Assembly: GCF_002261475.1 (NCBI RefSeq)
Contig: NZ_NEVN01000009.1
Span: 310,001-374,000, forward strand
Origin: Bordetella genomosp. 5
GTDB lineage: Bacteria > Pseudomonadota > Gammaproteobacteria > Burkholderiales > Burkholderiaceae_B
DNA length: 64,000 nucleotides
Direction of reading: 5' to 3'
How positions within the stretch are numbered: the first letter of the stretch is position 1; each line of letters starts with the position of its first letter. Of the stretch, positions 41,134 to 49,223 are shown in pieces. Both the position numbers and the translations under genes were made by a program. The notes under the pieces were generated by a model, which worked only from the letters and a program-made list of their open reading frames with translations, was not told the origin of the DNA and did not search any database.

Positions 41134-41271
41134 GAGCGTCTCCGGTGAGGACAGGATGGGCCGCGCGCGAATGCGGCGGCGTGTCGTTGTTCTTGTCGGA
41201 GCATTGTGCGAGACCGCCGCGCGGTACGGGTGGTATTCCCGTACCGCAGCTGCTACAGAATGCGGCGGCGC

Positions 41272-42039
41272 TCAGTCCGCGCGGAACCGCTGCGCCAGCG
41301 CGTCGCAGTGCCGCACCAGAATGGCGGCGTCCACGCCCACGGCGGTGTACAGGCTGCCGGCGGCCATATAGCGGCGCGCCAGCGTTTCGTCGGGGGTGAG
41401 CACGCCGGGGGCCTTGCCCGCCGCGCGCACCCGCGCGATCGCCCCTTCCACCGCCGCCACCACCTTGGGATGCCCCGGCTCGCCGGGATAGCCCAGACTG
41501 GCGGCGAGATCGGCGGGGCCGATGAAGACGCCATCGACGCCATCCACCGCGATGATGGCGTCGAGGTTCTCGAGCGCCTCGCCGGTCTCGGCCTGCACCA
41601 GCAGGCAGAGTTCTTCTTCGCAGCGCCGCATGTAATCCGGCACGCGGCCATAGCGGGTGGCGCGCATGGTGCCGCTCACGCCGCGCACACCGCGCGGCGC
41701 GTAGCGCATGCCGGCCACCGCGCTCTCGGCTTCGGCGGCGTTCTGCACATAGGGCAGCAACAGGGTCTGCGCGCCGATGTCCAGGTACTGTTTGATCTGG
41801 ACCTTGTCGTTCCACGAGGGGCGGACCACGGCGTGGCTGCCGTAGCCGGCGGCGGCCTGCAGCTGCGCCATCACGGTGGGCAACACCACCGGCGTGTGCT
41901 CGGTATCGATCAGCAGCCAGTCGAAGCCGCTGGCCGCGACCAGCTCGGTGCTGTTGGGATGGCCCAGCGTGACCCACAGGCCAGTCTGGTGCCGCTGCTC
42001 GCGCAATGCGCGCTTGAACGGATTGATCGGGAGGTCCAT
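41272..42039 (-). CDS. hpaI: HpcH/HpaI aldolase (2-keto-3-deoxy-heptane-dioate aldolase type)
   Basis: A 255-residue class II pyruvate aldolase close to E. coli HpaI. HpaI splits 4-hydroxy-2-oxoheptane-1,7-dioate to pyruvate and succinic semialdehyde. Visible residues are the catalytic His in LIDTEHTP, Arg in VVRPSWNDKVQIKQ, the metal-binding Glu in LVQAETGEAL and Asp in GVFIGPADLAASLGY. It follows hpaH by 10 bases in the same operon. HpaI enzymes are promiscuous toward 2-oxo acids, so the real substrate here could differ. Confidence 0.92.
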   Translation of the reverse strand: MDLPINPFKRALREQRHQTGLWVTLGHPNSTELVAASGFDWLLIDTEHTPVVLPTVMAQLQAAAGYGSHAVVRPSWNDKVQIKQYLDIGAQTLLLPYVQNAAEAESAVAGMRYAPRGVRGVSGTMRATRYGRVPDYMRRCEEELCLLVQAETGEALENLDAIIAVDGVDGVFIGPADLAASLGYPGEPGHPKVVAAVEGAIARVRAAGKAPGVLTPDETLARRYMAAGSLYTAVGVDAAILVRHCDALAQRFRAD

Positions 42040-42049
42040 ACGCCGTGTC

Positions 42050-42832
42050 CTAGGAGAAGTGCACCGAGATGCTGCCGAGCTTGCCGTAGTCGGCGTGCAG
42101 GGTGTCGCCGCGCGCCACGGCCACCGTGCGCGTGAAGGAGCCGGCCAGCACGATGTGGCCCGCCTCCAGCCCGGTGTCGTGCAGCGCCAGCTTGTTGGCC
42201 AGCCATGCGATGCCCAGCGCCGGATGACCGAGCACCGCGGCCGACACGCCCGACTCCTCGATCACGCCGTTCTTGAAGAGCAGCGCGCCGACCCAGCGCA
42301 GATCGATGTCGAGCGGCCGCACCGGGCGGCCACCGAGCACGATGCCGGCGCAGGCGGCGTTGTCGGCGATGTTGTCGACGATCCGGCGCGGATACTTGCT
42401 GCGGCCATCGATCAGCTCGAGGGCGGGCACCACGTAATCGGTGGCGTCCAGCACATCGAACAGGCTGACGCCGGGCCCGCGCAGCGGCTTGCCCAGCACG
42501 AAGGCCAGCTCCACTTCGACGCGCGGCACGATGAGCTTCTCGGTGGAGATGGTCTCGCCGTCCTGGAAGAACATCGTGTCGAGCAGATGGCCGTAATCGG
42601 GCTCGTCGATGCCGACCGTGCTCTGCATCGCCTTGGAGGTGAGGCCGATCTTGTGGCCGCGCAGGCGCGCGCCTGCGGCCAGTTTCTCGTCGATGATGCG
42701 CTGCTGGATGGCGTAGGAATCGGCGATCTCGATGTCCGGGAAGACTTGATCGAGCTGCGTGGTCGGCACGCCGGTGCGCTCGGCCTCGATCAGCAGTTGC
42801 GCGGCGCGGTCGCGGTCGGCGTCATTCAGCAT
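42050..42832 (-). CDS. hpaH: 2-oxo-hept-4-ene-1,7-dioate hydratase
   Basis: A 260-residue hydratase of the HpaH/MhpD family that adds water to the 2-oxo-enoate formed in meta-cleavage pathways. Blocks LRGHKIGLTSKAMQSTVG, EPDYGHLLDTMFF, VPRVEVELAFVLGKPLRG, DVLDATDYVVPALELID and DNAACAGIVLGG follow E. coli HpaH nearly residue for residue. The metal-site Glu pair in VEVELAF is intact. The ATG at 42832 overlaps the stop of the FAH-family gene, so translation is coupled. Confidence 0.94.
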   Translation of the reverse strand: MLNDADRDRAAQLLIEAERTGVPTTQLDQVFPDIEIADSYAIQQRIIDEKLAAGARLRGHKIGLTSKAMQSTVGIDEPDYGHLLDTMFFQDGETISTEKLIVPRVEVELAFVLGKPLRGPGVSLFDVLDATDYVVPALELIDGRSKYPRRIVDNIADNAACAGIVLGGRPVRPLDIDLRWVGALLFKNGVIEESGVSAAVLGHPALGIAWLANKLALHDTGLEAGHIVLAGSFTRTVAVARGDTLHADYGKLGSISVHFS

Positions 42833-43706
42833 GCGAGGCTCCTGCAGGCGTGACGGCCTCGTCGGCCACCGGGTTGGACAGCACACCGATGCCCGAGACC
42901 TCCACCTCGACGACATCGCCGGGCTTCAAGAAGCGCGGCGGCGTGAAGCGCACGCCGGCGCCGATGGGCGTGCCGGTCGAGATCACGTCGCCCGGCTTGA
43001 GCGTGGTCCAGATCGAGATGTAGCGGATCAGCTCGGCAAACGGAAACATCAGGTTGTCGGTGCTGTCCTGCTGGCGCAGCTCGCCGTTGACGCGCGTGCT
43101 CACGGTCAGGGGCGCGGCCGGGTCGAACTCGTCGGCCGTCACCAGCCACGGCCCCATCGAGCCGCTGGCGTCGAAGTTCTTGCCCTGCGTCACATTGAAT
43201 TTGCCGTGCCGCAGCCAGTCGCGCACGGTGCCTTCGTTCAGGCAGGTCAGGCCGGCTACGTGCTGCCAGGCGTCCTCGGCGGCGATGCGCCGGCCGGTCT
43301 TGCCGATCACGATGGCGATCTCGCCCTCGTAATCGAGCTGCTCCGACTCGGGCGGACGCAGCAGCGCCTGGCCGTGGCCCACGAAGGAACCCGGAAAGCG
43401 CGGGAACACGCTGGGATAGGCCGGCGGCGCGCTGCCGTCCTGGTACTCCTCGTTGCGCTTGCCGTAGTTCACGCCCACGCAGATGATTTTTTCGGGCGCG
43501 AGAATCGGCGGCAGCAGCTGCACGTCGGCCAGCCGGTGCGTGACCGGGCGGGCCTGCGCGGCATGCGCCAGCTCGTCGAGCGCACCGGCTGCGAGCGCGG
43601 TGTGCAGGCTGGCGTGGCCCAGCTCGTCGAGCGCGACGATGTCGTGATCGCCGCGCAGCGCGCCGAAGCGCGTGCGGCCCTGATGCGAAAAGGTAAGCAG
43701 TTTCAT
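42822..43706 (-). CDS. Fumarylacetoacetate hydrolase family protein (HpaG/ureidoglycolate lyase-like)
   Basis: A 294-residue FAH-superfamily enzyme. The catalytic block is CVGVNYGKRNEE, followed by metal ligands in EGEIAIVIGKTGRRI and FNVTQGKNFDASGSMGPWLV, and the C-terminal DVISTGTPIGAG. In the homoprotocatechuate pathway the HpaG decarboxylase/isomerase supplies the HpaH substrate, and the gene order supports that role, but the same family includes many acylpyruvases. The start is ATG 43706, in a 4-base overlap with the amidohydrolase stop. Confidence 0.85.
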   Translation of the reverse strand: MKLLTFSHQGRTRFGALRGDHDIVALDELGHASLHTALAAGALDELAHAAQARPVTHRLADVQLLPPILAPEKIICVGVNYGKRNEEYQDGSAPPAYPSVFPRFPGSFVGHGQALLRPPESEQLDYEGEIAIVIGKTGRRIAAEDAWQHVAGLTCLNEGTVRDWLRHGKFNVTQGKNFDASGSMGPWLVTADEFDPAAPLTVSTRVNGELRQQDSTDNLMFPFAELIRYISIWTTLKPGDVISTGTPIGAGVRFTPPRFLKPGDVVEVEVSGIGVLSNPVADEAVTPAGASHAE

Positions 43707-44575
43707 GCGTCGAATCCAAACAGGCGGGCCGGGTTGTCGACCAGGATTTTTTTCAGGGTGGCGGCATCGCCGGCGTAGCGCACCAGCTGGTCCACCAGCC
43801 GGCCTTCGTCGGGCGTGGCCTTGACCGACACGGGGTGGGGCCAGTCGCTGCCCCACACCACCCGGTCGGGATTGGCGGCGATCAGGGCCTGCGCGAGCGG
43901 CGTGACGTCGTCCCAGGGCGGGCCGCCGCGCGAGAGCTTCTCGGTCAGCGACAGCATCACCCAGAAATTGCCGCGCTCGAGCAACTCGACGAGCTTCTGG
44001 CGCGTCGGGTCTGCCTCGCCCAGCGTGGGATCGGCGCGGCCCATGTGATCGAGCAGCACCGGAATGTCCAGGCGTTCGAACTGCGCGACCTGCGCCATCA
44101 TGCCGTCGGGCTCGGGCTGAAATTTCGCGTACCAGCCGAGTTCGCGGATGCGCGCGATGGCGCGCTCGAACACCGCAGGCGCCATGCTGATGCCCAGGCC
44201 CTGGCGCGTGAAGCGCGCACCGCGCACGCCCGCATCGTGCAGCCTGGCCAGGTAGGCGTCGTCGCGCTCGGCCAGCACGACGGCATTGGCGCAGCCGCGA
44301 TAGTTGGGCCCGGCCGCGGCCAGGCCGTCGAGCACCACCTCGTGGTCGGCGCCGTACGTGGTGGCCTGCACGATCACGCCGCGCTCGATCCCGAGCAGGC
44401 GATGCAGACGCAGCGCGACATCGATCGTGGCGCTCGGCATGGTGTAGGCCGCGCCGGGCCGCACCGGATAGCGCTCGGCAGGCCCGAACACGTGGAACTG
44501 GCTGTCGCAGGACAGGGGCGGCAGCCGCGTGGCCGGCGCCGTGGGGTTGGGATTGAATGCCTGATATTGCGTCAT
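43703..44575 (-). CDS. Amidohydrolase family protein (PDC hydrolase-like)
   Basis: A 290-residue metal-dependent hydrolase of the amidohydrolase-2 group, closest in pattern to 2-pyrone-4,6-dicarboxylate lactonases. It opens with CDSQFHVFGP (a D-x-H-x variant of the metal HxH), then has a mid-barrel Lys (WYAKFQPEPDG), His in IPVLLDHMGR, and Asp in VVWGSDWPHP. It overlaps the FAH gene by ATGA and follows RidA by 10 bases. It may open a lactone or ring upstream of the HpaG/H/I steps. Substrate inferred only. Confidence 0.85.
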   Translation of the reverse strand: MTQYQAFNPNPTAPATRLPPLSCDSQFHVFGPAERYPVRPGAAYTMPSATIDVALRLHRLLGIERGVIVQATTYGADHEVVLDGLAAAGPNYRGCANAVVLAERDDAYLARLHDAGVRGARFTRQGLGISMAPAVFERAIARIRELGWYAKFQPEPDGMMAQVAQFERLDIPVLLDHMGRADPTLGEADPTRQKLVELLERGNFWVMLSLTEKLSRGGPPWDDVTPLAQALIAANPDRVVWGSDWPHPVSVKATPDEGRLVDQLVRYAGDAATLKKILVDNPARLFGFDA

Positions 44576-44585
44576 CGGCGTCTCC

Positions 44586-44966
44586 TCAATCGATCACGGC
44601 GACGAAGTCGCACTCGATCAGCTTGTCGCCATCGAGGTCGGCCTGCATGGTGTGGCGCGCGGGCCGGTCCTGCGGGTCGGGAAAGGCCCGCAACCACACG
44701 GCGTTCAGCGCGGCGCGTTGTCCGCGATCCCGCATCCACACGGTCATTTTGGCGATGTGGGCGAGCGAGCCGCCCCCGCCCTCGACGATGCGCCGCACGT
44801 GGTCGAACATCAGCTCGCACTGGCGCTCGAGCGTGTCGCCGTAGGCGCCCGTGGCGGGATCGGTGCCCTGGATGCTGCCCGAATACAGCATCGGGCCGAT
44901 GCGGCACGCGGCCGGGATCGGGTTCTTGTGGCTGAAGCCTTCAGCATAGATGCTGCGTCTGCTCAT
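44586..44966 (-). CDS. RidA family protein
   Basis: A 126-residue RidA/YjgF-like protein. Archetypal RidA hydrolyses reactive enamine/imine intermediates, with an Arg at its active site. Here AALNAVWLRAFPD and RPARHTMQADLDGDKLIECDFVAVID form the conserved C-terminal half, where the carboxylate-binding Arg of RPAR stands at the usual position. It is second in the catabolic operon, after the Bug receptor. Its presence hints that the pathway substrate carries nitrogen, which also fits an amidohydrolase neighbour. Confidence 0.88.
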   Translation of the reverse strand: MSRRSIYAEGFSHKNPIPAACRIGPMLYSGSIQGTDPATGAYGDTLERQCELMFDHVRRIVEGGGGSLAHIAKMTVWMRDRGQRAALNAVWLRAFPDPQDRPARHTMQADLDGDKLIECDFVAVID

Positions 44967-45007
44967 GGCGTTATCCGTGTCGTGAGAGTGGGCGCGGGCG
45001 AGCGGCC

Positions 45008-45973
45008 TCAGTTGGCCGTGATGTTCGCGCGCTGAATGATCGGGGTCCAGCGCGCGTCTTCCGCGGCCAGATAGCGGGTGAATTCCTCGGGCGTGCTGCC
45101 GCGCGCCTCGGCGCCGAGATCCGCGAAGCGCTGCACGATGCCGGGTTCGGCGAGGATCTTGGTGAGCGCCGCGCTCAGCTGCGCCAGGATCTCGGGCGAG
45201 GTGCCCTTGGGGGCCAGCAGTCCCGTGAACGTGGCGGCCTCCATGCCCTGCACGCCGGCCTCGGCGAAGGTCGGCACATCGGGCATCGACGGCACCCGCT
45301 TGGCCGTGGTCACCGCGAGGGCGCGCAGGCGCCCTTCTTTCACGTACGGCAGCGCCACCGAGATCTGATCGAAGTTAAAGTCCACCTGGCCGCCCAGCAG
45401 GTCGGTGGTGGCCGGCGCATTGCCCTTGTATTGCGCGGTGGTCCAGCGCGCGCCGGTGAGCGACTGCAGCAGCTCACTCACGAGATGATTGGTCGTGCCG
45501 GCGCCGGGCGAGGCCATGTTGAGCTTGCCGGGCTCTTTCTTGGCCAGCTCGATGAGCTCGCCGAGCGTCTTGGCCGGCAGCGCCGGTTTGACCTGCAGCA
45601 CCAGCGGCGTATACGAGATCGAGCTGATGGGCGCGAAGTCGCGATCCCATTTGTAGGCCTCGCGCTTGAAGATCAGCGGCGAGAACAGCAGCGGGCCATT
45701 GGCCGCCATGAAGAGCGTGTAGCCATCGGGATCGCTGCGGGCCACCTGCTCGCCCGCGATCATGCCGCCGGCGCCGGGCTTGTTTTCGACAATGAAGGGC
45801 TGGCCCAGCGCGGCCTGCAGCCCCGGCGCGATCAGCCGCGCGGCCACGTCCACATTGCCGCCCGGCGGATAGGGCACCACGATCTTGACGGGTTTCTCGG
45901 GCCAGGCCGCGTGAGCCAGGGAAGTGAAGGCGGTCAACGCCACGGCGGCGCAAAGGCGCATGCTGCGGTTCAT
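45008..45973 (-). CDS. Bug/TctC-family tripartite tricarboxylate transporter receptor
   Basis: A 321-residue periplasmic receptor. The signal peptide is residues 1-22 (ending SLAHA). The Bug signature appears as WPEKPVKIVVPYPPGGNVDVAAR, followed by VENKPGAGGMIAGEQVARSDPDGYT. Bug proteins bind carboxylates or amides and are hugely expanded in Bordetella and relatives. It is the first gene of the operon and lacks local TctA/TctB membrane partners, which is usual for orphan Bugs. It presumably captures the substrate or an intermediate of the downstream pathway. Confidence 0.93.
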   Translation of the reverse strand: MNRSMRLCAAVALTAFTSLAHAAWPEKPVKIVVPYPPGGNVDVAARLIAPGLQAALGQPFIVENKPGAGGMIAGEQVARSDPDGYTLFMAANGPLLFSPLIFKREAYKWDRDFAPISSISYTPLVLQVKPALPAKTLGELIELAKKEPGKLNMASPGAGTTNHLVSELLQSLTGARWTTAQYKGNAPATTDLLGGQVDFNFDQISVALPYVKEGRLRALAVTTAKRVPSMPDVPTFAEAGVQGMEAATFTGLLAPKGTSPEILAQLSAALTKILAEPGIVQRFADLGAEARGSTPEEFTRYLAAEDARWTPIIQRANITAN

Positions 45974-46062
45974 GGTTTGTCTCCTGATCGTTGAATCACG
46001 TTTTGTTGTTGTGTGATGAGACTCTAGGAATTTGGCGGCGTGCGGACAACGCCGAATTGGCA

Positions 46063-46086
46063 AAAAGTTCCGAATATTGGACTTTT
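46063..46086. promoter_or_regulatory. Candidate IclR-type operator, proximal to the catabolic operon
   Basis: AAAAGT (46063-46068) and ACTTTT (46081-46086) are inverted arms around TTCCGAATATTGGAC (46068-46082). A near copy in the opposite orientation lies at 46187-46201. Both are in the divergent gap between the Bug operon and the flavin reductase-iclR pair. Confidence 0.4.
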
Positions 46087-46186
46087 CGGCCGGATGCCTC
46101 TGATCCACGCCCGCCACTCGGCGGTTCCGAGACCGAAAATAAAGCGGTTTTCCGCGAGGCCGCGCGAGCGCCCCGCGCAATTGATG

Positions 46187-46201
46187 GTTCAATATCCGGA
46201 C
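46187..46201. promoter_or_regulatory. Candidate IclR-type operator, proximal to the flavin reductase gene
   Basis: GTTCAATATCCGGAC reads, on the other strand, as GTCCGGATATTGAAC. This matches TTCCGAATATTGGAC at 46068-46082 in 12 of 15 positions. It ends 17 bases before the flavin reductase ATG, a good place for repression or autoregulation. Confidence 0.4.
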
Positions 46202-46218
46202 TACGAAGCGAGACTGCC

Positions 46219-46851
46219 ATGCGCCTGGACGCCAGCGACCTGAATCCCGAACAGACCTACCGCCTCATGAGCGGCATCGTGGTGCCCCGGCCCATCGCCT
46301 GGATCAGCACCCTGAGCCCCGCGGGCGGCGTCAACCTCGCACCCTTCAGCTGCTACACCTTCGTGTCGAACACGCCGCCCATGGTGGGCGTGAACATCGG
46401 CCGCAAGGCGGGCGTGCGCAAGGACACCGCGAGCAACATCCTCGCGCACGGCCACTTCGTCGTGAACATCGGCGATGAGTCGCTGCTCGACGCCATCCAC
46501 GCGAGCGCGGAGGAACACCCGCCCGAGATCAGCGAGGCCGAGCTGCTGGGCCTGGCGGTGCTGCCCGGCGAGACCATCGCCACGCCGCGCCTGGCCGACG
46601 CGCCGATCAGCCTGGAGTGCCGTTATCACAGTGTCACGCCGTTCGGCGCCACCGGCGCCGAGTTCTTCGTGGGCGAGGTGCTGCGCTTCCATATCCGCGA
46701 TGGCCTGCTGCAGGACGGCAAGATCGACACCACGCTGCTGCGCCCGGTGTGCCGCATCGGCGGCCCCAACTACGCCGCGCTCGGTCCGATCGTGACCAAG
46801 CGCGCGATCCGCCAGACGGCCAAGTCCCTCATGCCGTCCGAGACCCCATGA
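46219..46851 (+). CDS. Flavin reductase family protein (DIM6/NTAB)
   Basis: A 210-residue FMN-binding split-barrel protein. The opening YRLMSGIVVPRPIAWISTL and the block NLAPFSCYTFVSNTPPMVGVNIG are typical of the DIM6/NTAB flavin reductase group, which supply reduced flavin to monooxygenases or act as stand-alone reductases. No monooxygenase is encoded nearby. The start is ATG 46219; the longer frame begins in the promoter region. Its stop overlaps the iclR start by ATGA. Confidence 0.9.
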   Translation: MRLDASDLNPEQTYRLMSGIVVPRPIAWISTLSPAGGVNLAPFSCYTFVSNTPPMVGVNIGRKAGVRKDTASNILAHGHFVVNIGDESLLDAIHASAEEHPPEISEAELLGLAVLPGETIATPRLADAPISLECRYHSVTPFGATGAEFFVGEVLRFHIRDGLLQDGKIDTTLLRPVCRIGGPNYAALGPIVTKRAIRQTAKSLMPSETP

Positions 46852-47657
46852 CCACCGCTGCCGACGAAGGCGCCGGCGGCGCCCAGACCGTGCGCCGCGC
46901 GCTGGCCTTGCTGCGCCTGGTCGCGTGCGGCCAGGAGCGCGGTGTACGCCTGGTCGACCTGGAGCGGATGTCCGGGCTGAACCGCCCGACCGTGCACCGG
47001 TTGTTGAAAACGCTGATCCAGGAAGGCGCCGTGGAACAGGACGCGGCGACGCGGCGCTATCTGATCGGGCCCGAGGTCAGCTTGCTGGGGCTGGCGCGCA
47101 CGCGGCGGTTTCCGTTGCTGACACTGGCCGAGCCGTATCTGGCCGAGCTGGCCGATCAAGTCGGCGACACGGTGTTCCTGAGCATCCGCCACGGACACGA
47201 TTCGATCTGCATCGGCCGCTGCACCGGTCATCATCCGATTCAGGTGCTGTCCATCGAGGTGGGCGTGCGCCGGCCGCTGGGCGTGGGCGTGTCGGGCGTG
47301 GCCCTGCTGGCGAACCTGGACCCGGCGCTGAGCCGCGTGCTGGTCGAAGACAACGCCGCCCGGCTCGGCGTGTTGGGCGAACGGGTCGACGACATCCTCG
47401 CGCGTGTCGAACAGGCCCGCGAGCGCGGGCTGGCGCATGCGCCGGCCGGCCTGATGCCCGGCACCAGCGCGGTCGCGTTGCCGATCCTGACCCCCGCGGG
47501 CGAGGCCCTGGGCGCGGTGACGGTCACGGCGATGGCGGAGCGCCTGGCGCCGCAACGCTTCGGGATGGTGACCGCGCGGATGCGCGAGACGGCGGCGGCG
47601 ATCGCGGCGCGGCACGCGCAGCTGGCGCAAGCGAGCGCAAAGCGCGTGACGGCCTGA
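46848..47657 (+). CDS. IclR-family transcriptional regulator
   Basis: A 269-residue regulator with an N-terminal winged helix (VRRALALLRLVACGQERGVRLVDLERMSGLNRPTVHRLL kept in family order) and a C-terminal GAF-like effector domain (RRPLGVGVSGVALLA, AVALPILTPAGEALGAVTV). Translation is coupled to the flavin reductase by a 4-base overlap. It lies divergent from the HpaG/H/I-type operon and presumably controls it through the paired sites at 46063-46201. Confidence 0.92.
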   Translation: MTTAADEGAGGAQTVRRALALLRLVACGQERGVRLVDLERMSGLNRPTVHRLLKTLIQEGAVEQDAATRRYLIGPEVSLLGLARTRRFPLLTLAEPYLAELADQVGDTVFLSIRHGHDSICIGRCTGHHPIQVLSIEVGVRRPLGVGVSGVALLANLDPALSRVLVEDNAARLGVLGERVDDILARVEQARERGLAHAPAGLMPGTSAVALPILTPAGEALGAVTVTAMAERLAPQRFGMVTARMRETAAAIAARHAQLAQASAKRVTA

Positions 47658-47702
47658 AGCGCCTCGCCCACCGGGTGCGACCCGCGCCGGCCGCGATGGC
47701 GG

Positions 47703-48197
47703 CTAGGCTTCGAGGCCGACGTTGACGGGCTTGGCGCCCAGCAGGTCCACCAGCACCCGCGGCGCGATGCCGATCAGGTAGCCCCGGCGTCCGCCGTTGA
47801 TATAGATGTGCTCGTGGTCCAGCACGGTGGCCTCCACGAATACCGGCATGCGTTTGCGCGTGCCGAAGGGCGAGGTGCCGCCCACCTGATAGCCGGAGTG
47901 ACGCTGCGCCACCTCGGGCTGGCAGGGCGCCACCTTCTTCAGGCCCGCCTGACGCGCGAGGTTCTTGGTGGAGACCTCGCGGTCGCCGTGCATCAGCACC
48001 ACGAGCGGCCGCGCCGCCTCGTCTTCCATGATGAGCGTTTTGACCACCGCATGCGGATCCACGCCCAGCTGGCGCGCGGACTCCCGCGCCCCGCCGTGGT
48101 CGACGTAGTCATAGGTGTGCTCGGTATAGGCCGCCTTGTTCTGCTTGAGGAACTGCGTGGCGGGGGTTTCCGAGACGTGACGGCTGGTCTTGCTCAT
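47703..48197 (-). CDS. ybaK: Cys-tRNA(Pro)/Cys-tRNA(Cys) deacylase YbaK
   Basis: A 164-residue editing enzyme of the YbaK/EbsC family that hydrolyses mischarged Cys-tRNA(Pro). The conserved catalytic Lys lies in VVKTLIMEDE, and GGTSPFGTRKRMPVFVE and YINGGRRGYLIGI are the family blocks. The length is close to E. coli YbaK (159). It follows xerD by 20 bases on the same strand. Confidence 0.93.
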   Translation of the reverse strand: MSKTSRHVSETPATQFLKQNKAAYTEHTYDYVDHGGARESARQLGVDPHAVVKTLIMEDEAARPLVVLMHGDREVSTKNLARQAGLKKVAPCQPEVAQRHSGYQVGGTSPFGTRKRMPVFVEATVLDHEHIYINGGRRGYLIGIAPRVLVDLLGAKPVNVGLEA

Positions 48198-48217
48198 GAT
48201 GGCATCGGGAAGTGAGC

Positions 48218-49150
48218 TCAGGCGCGCGGATGATGCGCCGCATGCAACGCGCGCAAGCGTTCACGCGCGACGTGAGTATAGATCTGGGTGGTGGAAATAT
48301 CGGCGTGGCCGAGCAGCAGCTGCACCACGCGCAGGTCGGCGCCGTGGTTCAGCAGATGCGTGGCGAAGGCATGGCGCAGCACGTGGGGCGACAGCGGCGC
48401 GCGCACGTCAGCGAGCAGCGCGTATTTTTTCACCAGCTGCCAGAAGGCCTGCCGCGACATCGCCTCGGCGCGCGCCGTGAGAAACATCGCGTCGGCGGCA
48501 CGCCCGCCCGCGAGCTCGGGCCGCGCCTCGCGCAGATACTGATCGAGCCAGTGCGCGGCCTCGGCGCCCAGCGGCACGAGCCGGTCTTTGCCACCCTTGC
48601 CCTGCACCACGCGCACCACGCCCTCGTTCAGACTCACGTCGAGCACTTTCACGCCGACGAGCTCGCTGACGCGCAAGCCCGTGGCATACAGGGTTTCGAG
48701 CATGGCCCGATCGCGCAGGCCCCGCGCGGTCTTGAGATCGGGCGCGGCCAGCAGCGCCTCCACCTGGTTCTCCGACAGGGTCTTGGGCACGCGCAGCGGC
48801 TGTTTGGCCGCCACCAGCGTCAGACAGGGATCGGCCTGAACCAGATGTTCGCGCAACGCCCAGGCATAGAAGCGGCGCAAGGCCGCGAGCCGGCGGTTGG
48901 CGGTGGTGGGACGGCTTTCTTCGTGACGCGCGGCGAACCAGGCCGAGATGTCGGCGGCGCCCGCCTCGCGGAGCTGGCCGGCGCCGGCCAGCCCGCCGTG
49001 CTCGCCCGGATGCTCGAGCCAGTGCGCGAACGCGCTCAGGTCGCGCCGGTAGGCGGCCAGCGTGTTGGCGGCAAGGCCGTCCTCGAGCCAGACGGCATCG
49101 ATGAAGGCGTCGATGTCGGCTTGCGAAACCAGGGTGGCGCGGTCGGTCAT
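48218..49150 (-). CDS. xerD: Site-specific tyrosine recombinase XerD
   Basis: A 310-residue recombinase that with XerC resolves chromosome dimers at dif during division. The N-terminal SAM-like core-binding domain ([22 protein letters not shown]) and the catalytic domain are complete. Arg I is in [13 protein letters not shown], Lys in [15 protein letters not shown], the HxxR box in [15 protein letters not shown], and the second His and nucleophile Tyr in [16 protein letters not shown]. The length matches E. coli XerD (298). Not associated with an integron or island. Confidence 0.94.
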   Translation of the reverse strand: MTDRATLVSQADIDAFIDAVWLEDGLAANTLAAYRRDLSAFAHWLEHPGEHGGLAGAGQLREAGAADISAWFAARHEESRPTTANRRLAALRRFYAWALREHLVQADPCLTLVAAKQPLRVPKTLSENQVEALLAAPDLKTARGLRDRAMLETLYATGLRVSELVGVKVLDVSLNEGVVRVVQGKGGKDRLVPLGAEAAHWLDQYLREARPELAGGRAADAMFLTARAEAMSRQAFWQLVKKYALLADVRAPLSPHVLRHAFATHLLNHGADLRVVQLLLGHADISTTQIYTHVARERLRALHAAHHPRA

Positions 49151-49223
49151 GGGTGGGACGTCACGGGTCGGAGGAAGCGGCTCATTCTAGTGGAGGCGTC
49201 CGGAATGGCACGGAACGCGGCGT

